A DNA stretch of 64,000 nt from Clarkia xantiana subsp. parviflora (taxonomy: Eukaryota > Streptophyta > Magnoliopsida > Myrtales > Onagraceae). Under the pieces are notes generated by a model. That model saw only the letters and a list, made by a program, of their open reading frames with translations, searched no databases and had not been told where the DNA came from. Positions 57,294-64,000 of this stretch are shown here, one piece after another. Position 1 is the first letter of the stretch. Each line of letters opens with the position of its first letter. A program made the position numbers and the translations under genes. The stretch covers positions 11,850,090 to 11,914,089 of the forward strand of contig JAPTYO010000012.1 in NCBI GenBank assembly GCA_036873135.1, written 5' to 3'.

Positions 57294-57311
57294 TTGGCGC
57301 CGTCTACGTGA
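57294..57311 (+). other. Primer binding site of T5
   Basis: TTGGCGCCGTCTACGTGA, with the same TGGCGCCGTC core as T2 and T3. Confidence 0.7.
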
Positions 57312-57343
57312 TTCGAACAACAAGCTACCGTACCGCAGAAATC

Positions 57344-59885
57344 ATGACGAGTGAACACAACCCTCCCGAAGAGGAGAAAATCCCAAGGAAAAGGCCCGGG
57401 CGCCCCAGGAAATCCTCAGCAAACAAAAGAACAGGAGGCCAAGCTCCAGCTGCGAGCCAGTCGGGACCCTCCCACATCCCAAGAGCTACTTCCATAGCTT
57501 CATCCATACCGACTGACAATGCGCCCAACGTACAGCACAGAGAGCCAAGGGACAAACATCACGCATATCCACCTGGTTTCGAACCAGAAACGCACGGAGA
57601 TGAATCCCAAGCAAAAATGCCACAAGGCAAACAAAGAACGGGGGCAAACCCGATGCCCACCGTCACTCCAGCAATGATGGCTGCACTGGAAGAGTTACTC
57701 GCATTCCGCGAGTCTCTAAAACACCAAGGATATGCCAGCAAGAGAGATGTCGCAAGACACTACTCGCTACGGCAATCCTTCCCAGGGCAGGAACCAACAC
57801 ACAAGATATGAACCTGCACGGTCATACACTCCCTTCCAAGGAGCCCATCAATGGAGGAACGAAAGACAACCCCCATTCTACCACCCACAGCAACCAACGA
57901 GAGATGATCCTTTTCAGGCCACAAGCAGGGATCAATCTAACATCTACCGCAACAATGGTCGGCAAAATCCTTCAACAGGTTATGCTGAACCGGTAAAAGG
58001 GTTTACCGCCGAGATGTTAGAAGAAATGGTGCAGAAGAAGATGAAGGAAGCAAAAATGAAAGGTATGCACGCTCTTGAAGAAAGGGCGTCACATCCATTC
58101 GCTGACCACTTGGTGAACAGTCGCGTCCCAGACGCACTGTATCGAATCGGATGAGACCTCTACCGTGGAAAAGGAGATCCAGTTGAACACGTGCAAAAGC
58201 ACGAGGCCTCTCTGCTAGGCAGAACGAAAAACCCACACCATTTCGCAATGACGTTTTCACAAACTCTTGCCGGGACTGCAGCACACTGGTTCTTCTCACT
58301 GCCATGCGGAAGTATCACTTCATGGGCAGACCTCAAGGCCAAATTCATTCAACGGTACATGGGCGAGCGCACATTGTTAAAAGGGGCAAACGCTCTAGAT
58401 GACGTCCAACAACAAAACGAAGAGTCTCTTTCCGACTACTACGTCCGCTTCAATCAGAACATCTCTGACATTAAGGGGAACCTGACAGAAGGAGAGATTG
58501 TTCGAGCGTTCATTCGAAACCTCGGACGAAGAGGTAATGCCCTAGCTGTAAAAATGGCAAAGCGCCCAGCGGAATCCATGGAGGAGTTAGCCGCAAGAGT
58601 CAAAGAATACATAGATCTCGAAAGGTTCAGAAGCCAGAACAAGGCAAAAATCGCTGCAGCAAAGGCAAAAGATAATCCAAAGCAGAACCAACCAAAACCA
58701 CACTCAAGTGGTCAACAAGGAAGACATTGGCAACCACAGCCAAAACGACCCTTTCAAGGAGATTTTCAGAAGCCAAAGGAAGTAAACCTTGCCGACTGCA
58801 TTCCTTTGAATGCCCCGATGTCTGTAATTTTGAAAGAAATGAAGGACGCAAATATGTGGAAGGAGCCAAACAACTTCAGGAAAGGCCCATTGGGGAGAGA
58901 CAAGGACAAGTGGTGTGAAAACCACGAGGTCTTTGGCCACGAGATCGATAGCTGTGTTAGTCTGCGCTTCCGAATTAACAACTTCGTCCTCAAAGGCGAA
59001 TTGAAACAGTTTGTCGATCAAGGCAACAACCCTCCGAGAAAGACTCAACCAGAGTCATCAAAAAGAGGAAACAAGGGAAAAGAGAAGGTCAATGACAACC
59101 CTCCGCCAGCCAAGCGAGGTGTAATCAACGTCATACACGGTGGGCCTGCCGCCGGAGGACAAGTATCCAATGCTCGAGACATTTATGCATCCCAGGCAGT
59201 AACACTGCCAAAGTACGGAAAGCGCAAGCAACCTGAGCAAGAAGACGCAGTCATCCAATTCTCCAGGGAAGACTTAAAGCATATCGTTTACCCCCACGAT
59301 GATGCTTTAGTCATAACAATGGACATTAACGGGTACGATGTGAAAAGAATTCTTGTCGATGGTGGAAGCTCCGCTGACATTCTACATGTCAGAGTCCTGG
59401 AGCAACTAGGAAAATCTGTCAAGGACTTGTCCCCAGGAACCTTCTCATTAGTCAGCTTCGCCGGAGCAGCTACACAACCCCTGGGTACAATCACACTTCC
59501 TGTCATCCTTGGCCAGGGGTGGAAAGCATTACACATCAACGTCACTTTCGTAGTTGTAGAATCTCTTGGAGCCTACAACGGAATCTTGGGACGAACAACG
59601 ATCAATCCCTATGTGATCGTGCCCTCCACTGTCCACCAAAAGATGAAGTTCCCAACGGAACATGGGATTGGGGAAGTTCTAGGCGATCAGATAACCGCAA
59701 GACGTTGTTACGTCAATGCCTTGAGAGCAAAGCACCAATACCATGTGGCCATGGTAAATTCCTTCAAGAGACAGAAAGTCGTTGATGAAAGAAAGAAGCA
59801 ACTGACAGAACAAGCTGTTACAGTTTGGAACCAACAAGGAAGCATCCAGTTCTCACCATGGCACCAGATATGGCTCGTTAAGTAG
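57344..59885 (+). pseudogene. Tat gag-protease (T5), lightly broken
   Basis: The start M-T-S-E-H at 57344 has an N-terminal basic R-P-G-R-P-R-K motif and P-T-V-T-P-A-M-M-A-A-L-E-E-L-L. A frameshift lies near 57740 and a single TGA at 58152-58154; the frame is then open to 59885. It contains the retrotransposon gag capsid ([21 protein letters not shown]) and a basic tail. A knuckle [15 protein letters not shown] (about 58912) follows. Last is an aspartic protease with [12 protein letters not shown] (about 59349) and [10 protein letters not shown]. It stops where reverse transcriptase should begin; no RT, RNase H or integrase follows. Confidence 0.88.
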
Positions 59886-60442
59886 GGAGAAGACGAGCCA
59901 ATCAAGGAATACTTCATCAGATTTGCCTCCAACGCCTCAACAGCGAAAGCAACAAGAGAAGAAGTGATAAGTGTGTTCTATGCAAACATGAACGCGAAAT
60001 CTTTCCTTCTCTTTGGACGAACTCATGGATGGCAAACAACAAAAACCATGGCAGATCTAAAGGATAAGCTTGAGACAGCAGTCTTATGCGAACAAGAACT
60101 GAGGTGGGGTACACCCCTCAGTTGGGACAAAGGAGTTCGAGCAAAAATGAACAAGCAGGAAGACGCAAGCATTGATATCGACAACATCTTCACACCGCTA
60201 AACACGGTGGCTGAAGACATTTACGTCAACTTGCTGGAAAACAAGCTCCCAAGTCCACTTGTCCCGGAGACAGCTTTCTTGGGCAATAACATCAGAGAAT
60301 GGTGCAAGTACCATAAAACTTGGGGGCACAACACAAACATGTGTCTACCATTAAAGTGGGAAATTGAAGAATGCATTACGCTAGGTGCACTAAGGCGATT
60401 TGTTGCATCCAACTCGACGATATCGTCATCAAACCAGCCATA
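59886..60442 (+). CDS. Second gag-like domain of T5
   Basis: Directly after the protease stop the DNA resumes as a gag C-terminal half. It reads E-P-I-K-E-Y-F-I-R-F-A-S-N-A, E-E-V-I-S-V-F-Y-A-N-M-N-A, a linker, then the knuckle W-C-K-Y-H-K-T-W-G-H-N-T-N-M-C (60301-60345) and E-E-C-I-T-L-G-A-L-R-R-F-V. It aligns with the same regions of the T5 gag but is clearly different. It is open from 59889 to the stop near 60440. The first in-frame ATG is internal (59964), so a start upstream, readthrough or splicing would be needed. The same domain precedes the repeat array in T1. Confidence 0.7.
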
Positions 60443-61180
60443 ATGAAACGGGAAAACCAACTATCTTTTAGATTACTTTGCGCATTCCTAGTATTTCTAG
60501 TATAATCAATGTAAATACACGCAAGTATCTAATACAGTCAATCTACATTTGTAGGTACACATCTATCTCTTGCACGATATTTTTTGGATTAAACGCGAAG
60601 CAACTAAACTACGCGCTTATTATCTACATCAATAATCCAAGAAATTATGACACGTGCAAGCAAAATCTACCATGTGCTATGACAGCGTTTATCATCAACA
60701 ACAACTTACCCATATGGATGACCACATAAAAAGGCATCATCATAGAGTCAAACACTTGGAGTCAAGCCCAAGACACTTTCAAAAACAACATATTGCAAAT
60801 ACACATAATGGATGATATTTGCATACCTACACCAACAAGGAGTTTATTTCTCCATTCACAAATCAACATCTACATCAAGAAGGTGTTGGCAACACAAAAC
60901 AATGGCGCTGTGTTCATAGCCTACTTATATGACACAAGGGCAACTTGCGGATTATCTACAAAAAAGGAGCTTCTAGCAATTCTCTACTCAAAGGGACGAC
61001 TATTCAAAGAGCCGTCACCTACAAGCAATATCTTGAATTAACCAAGACCCGTTATCAAAGGGGGTATGTTTACTTCTAATGACATCTCTTTTTAGAGGTA
61101 AGTCCTCATGTTCATAGCCATTCCCTGGATTCAGAACAGGATGGGCAAATACGATAACAGGGCTCATCACCCCATAAGTA
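60443..61180 (+). other. Spacer downstream of the T5 gag-like domain
   Basis: No gene is recognised. The sequence is A-rich, moderately complex and unmatched elsewhere in the window by eye. Confidence 0.45.
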
Positions 61181-61515
61181 GTGGATGTCCTCTGTTTAGA
61201 CGACAATCCCATGTTACGAATTCCTGGTAAGGGTTCACTCTTCATAGCGGATGTCCTCTGTTTAGACGACAATCCCATATTACGAATTCCTGGTAAGGGT
61301 TCACCCTTCATAGCGGATGTCCTCTGTTTAGACGACAATCCCTTGTTACAAACTCCTGGTAAGGGTTCACTCTTCATAGCGGATGTCCTCTGTTTAGACG
61401 ACAATCCCATATTACGAACTCCGGTAAGGGTTCACCCTTCATGATGGATGTCCTCTGTTTAGACGACAATCCCATATCACGAATTCCTAGTTAAGGTTCA
61501 CTCTATACGGCGGAA
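61181..61515. repeat. Tandem repeat array, 65-66 bp units (T5)
   Basis: Five full units plus edges carry the core GGATGTCCTCTGTTTAGACG. Starts near 61183, 61249, 61315, 61381, 61446 and 61512 give a period of 66 (once 65). The units are nearly identical. The position between the gag-like domain and the antisense gene is the same as in T1, but the sequence is unrelated to the T1 repeats. A degenerate pair with TGGACGCAG lies at 61575-61640. Confidence 0.88.
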
Positions 61516-62329
61516 GTCCTCTTACTAGACGACAATTCCGTACTACAGATTTTCAAAACCATGATGCGTGGTTTCTGGACGCAGAAAACATGCATCACAA
61601 TTCATACTCTCAAAAGTGCTACATGGTCCCTGGACGCAGGAATCATGTATCACAAATATTTTTACCAAATATTTTGCCAAATACTTCATAAAACTTTTAT
61701 ATATCAAACACATTTTCAAACATTTTATCAAACAACCTTTTTAGGTTTCACAAAACTCTCTTTCAAAACCCAAAAAGTTTTACGTATGCTACCCCAACGC
61801 GGGTTGATACACGCTGGCAGGTGCGCACCCTGTTTAAAACTCATAAATTTACAAGTAGAGTCTTGTACAACGTCGCCTTAGAGTGGAACTAAGAGACGGT
61901 ATAAACTAGTATCTCGCTCAAGCGAAGATAACACATTTCAAACATACTACTTGTTAAGTCGCTATACGCGAGTCACTTGACAAGCTTCGACGGATATAGT
62001 GTCAAGCTATGCAGAAAGACGTACAACATGCATAACGCATCGTACGAACAATCTTGAATCAAAAGTGGCTATCGGTCATGATTGCGGGGACTACGTTTAC
62101 ACTACTAGCCACCCACGTTCAGTAAACACAGTAAGCGATAACGGTATGAAATATTACTAACAAGTTATCATGCCAACTGCTGTGTATAAAACAGGTTCAT
62201 ACGACGTAGTTCAAAGCGAACAAGTCACAAGCAACAATCAAACAACAACTCCAACAAGTTTCTAAACATAGAAGCCGGGGGGCAAACGAGCTCATAAACG
62301 AGTTCAAAATATCGAAAAGATGACACAAA
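61516..62329. other. Gap between array and antisense gene (T5)
   Basis: No gene is seen. The part near 62100-62329 probably forms the 3' untranslated region of the antisense gene. Confidence 0.4.
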
Positions 62330-64000
62330 TCAAAGTAGTCCATCATCCCTGACAGGGCTGGGCGGAACAGGCAAATGTTGCACATTAGTGCCGCCACCAT
62401 CTTCTCCAAACAAAAATGCAAACTCAGATGTTGCAGTATCTAAGCGACGAAGCTCGGCAACTTGCCCAACAGCAGACTCCGCATATGGCCCTAACTTGTC
62501 AAAAGGAAAGCCAGGAGCAAGAATACTCACTCTACGAATAAAGTCCTCAGCAAACTCGCTGAGCATAGGAGTGGCCTTCGCGGTGGCAGCAGCGGTAACT
62601 GCGTTATCAGACCCAGGGGTAGAAGGGAACTTGCTAAGTCCCTCTTCAATGCCAGCCTTCATTTCTGCCTCGCGCACTTTCCGACAGGCAACCTTGTGCT
62701 TGCCTGCGTTATCAGAAATGGCCTTCTCAATGGCAGCATTCTCAGATTCAAGCTGAACAAGGCTAGCATAATCAGAATCATAACGAGCATCAAAATCCGT
62801 CTTCTTCAACAAAAGACGGCGCACTTCATCCTTAGCTTCCTCAAGCTCCTTAGACAAAGTGGCAGCTTTGTCAGCAATGGCACGTTTCTCCTGGACAAGC
62901 TCCAACATGAAAGAGGCCATGTGCACCATGTCAGAAACAACCTGAAAATAAGAAGACAATAAGCATACATGTTCGGGAACAACGAACATAGCGAAGTGGG
63001 AAAAAGATACTCACTGGAGTGAATCCAGACAACGATCTCTCAACAAAAGTTCGTGCCTCCTCGTCATTCGAGGGTCGAACAACTCGATCACCAGGAGGAA
63101 TGGATCGATGAAGAACACGCACGCCAACTTCAGGCATGCTCAGCTGGGAGTTCTTGGGAAAAGAAAGATCTCCTGCCACATATGGCATCCACTTACCATC
63201 TGAAATATCACAATCCAAAGGACGAAGCAAATCCGCACGTCCAAGTGGCGGGACCGCTACATGCAAACCAAGCAGCATTATGCAAAAGCCAAAAACAAAC
63301 CGTATAAAGGCACATAATCAAATATCCAGCTTATACCAGAAAGAAGAGAACGTTCCACCTCGGACCGCTCCTTCGAGCGGGGGGCAGACAACGCATCCTC
63401 GCAACCGTCAACTTCCTTCCCTTTATGACAGGAAGGAGTAGGAACGGTCACAGTAGTCTTCAGACGCTTTGAACTGCTCGAAGAACGCGCCCCAGTGGTG
63501 GACCGTTTGGAAGAGTCAGGAACAGCAACAACGCGGTCAGGAACAAGCGTCGTACGACCTACAAGTAGCATGCAAAGTTACAATCCAACCAAGAAAATCC
63601 ATAAGGAAGATTATTCTTTTAAAAAACCATCTACCTTTTCCGCGTCCAGAAGCCGCCGATGCTCCAGAAGCAAATGGGGGAACGATCCTCCCGCTAGAAG
63701 AAATCTTGCGAGCGGCCGCCGTCTGCAAAGACGAGCTTTTTCCATCAAACCAACCTACAGTGCAACACGGTAGAAAGTTATAAAAATGATCAACATACCG
63801 AAGCTGCAGAAGGGAGCACATGGATCCCAGCATCAATCAATTCTTGATCGGATGCACGCAATGAGCAAGTAAAGCCGCGCGATTGTTGACAATGATATAT
63901 CTGTTTTATCACTTCCTTATCCGACGAGGAGAGTTCCCGAAAAGCAGGCGCGGGATCAAATTTCTGAACATACTCGACATCCCAAGTCGTCCCCGCATCA
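62330..64000 (-). CDS. Antisense multi-exon gene of Tat element T5, runs off the right edge
   Basis: Exons: complement(62330-62941, 63015-63256, 63337-63558, 63635-63754, 63799->64000). Introns are 73, 80, 76 and 44 bases with GT..AG ends; the three downstream junctions are in phase. It is homologous to the T1 gene. Exon 1 end D-P-A-P-A-F-R-E-L-S-S-S-D matches G-W-P-A-F-G-E-F-S-S-T-D. Exon 2 has W-F-D-G-K against W-F-H-G-K, and exon 3 has V-P-D-R-V-V-A-V against V-T-E-R-V-V-S-V. Exon 5 has V-S-D-M-V-H-M against M-S-D-M-V-N-M. Exons 4 and 5 have nearly the same length in both copies (242 vs 248, 612 vs 615). The last exon is a predicted coiled coil. No stop interrupts the joined exons visible here. 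Its function is unknown. Confidence 0.75.

Noticed and set aside
61015..61444. Open frames on both strands with a 22-residue periodic peptide over the T5 repeats
   Set aside because: The 66 bp period is a multiple of three, so any stop-free frame repeats. Both strands are open, which argues against selection on either.

Overview
The window is nuclear DNA from a flowering plant, most likely a eudicot. The evidence is a nuclear tRNA-Lys gene, a six-exon plant-type RRM gene, plant Ty1/copia and Tat-type Ty3/gypsy elements, Helitron ends, and long AT-rich gaps. The species cannot be named from the sequence. Only two features look like intact host genes: tRNA-Lys(UUU) at 35871-35943 and the RNA-binding protein gene at 36208-38827. 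Nearly everything else is nested, decayed mobile DNA.

Left part (1-16190). The 3' half of a Tat-type element (here T1) runs from a gag-like fragment through a tandem-repeat block and an antisense multi-exon gene to a 3' LTR ending near 6986. An AT-rich gap with a foldback element follows. A second Tat element (T2; LTR 8327-8951, PBS, gag) is split by a 5.6 kb insertion flanked by a 5 bp duplication, GCTGG. That insertion holds a captured fragment of the chromatin remodeller gene PIE1, a 540 bp terminal-inverted-repeat element and Helitron ends.

Middle left (16190-33731). A tail of one copia lineage is followed by several copies of a second copia family (here copia-A) in both orientations: C1 (+), C2 (-) and B (-). 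B's leader is broken by a third Tat LTR with a gag start (T3). A solo copia-A LTR with a clean ATAAC duplication and a broken GRF zinc-finger gene follow.

Host island (33731-40036). This holds AT-rich DNA, one unrecognised ORF, the tRNA gene and the RRM gene.

Right part (40037-64000). A decayed Tat element (T4) leads into a head-to-tail run of copia-A copies (C3, C4, D) with an inverted Tat LTR nested in one of them. D is cut by a fifth Tat element (T5), which runs off the right edge with the order LTR, PBS, gag-protease, gag-like domain, tandem repeats, antisense spliced gene.

Main biological points. (1) T1 and T5 share an architecture with no visible reverse transcriptase or integrase: a sense gag-like domain, then an array, then an antisense gene whose intron positions and phases agree between the copies. 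(2) Several Tat LTRs carry a U5 hairpin whose stem sequence changes but whose pairing is kept. (3) Copia-A copies keep gag and the C-terminal part of RT-RNase H, but have no readable protease or integrase. They share a splice-site pair just after gag, and two copies share the same premature stop. These copies would need enzymes supplied in trans.
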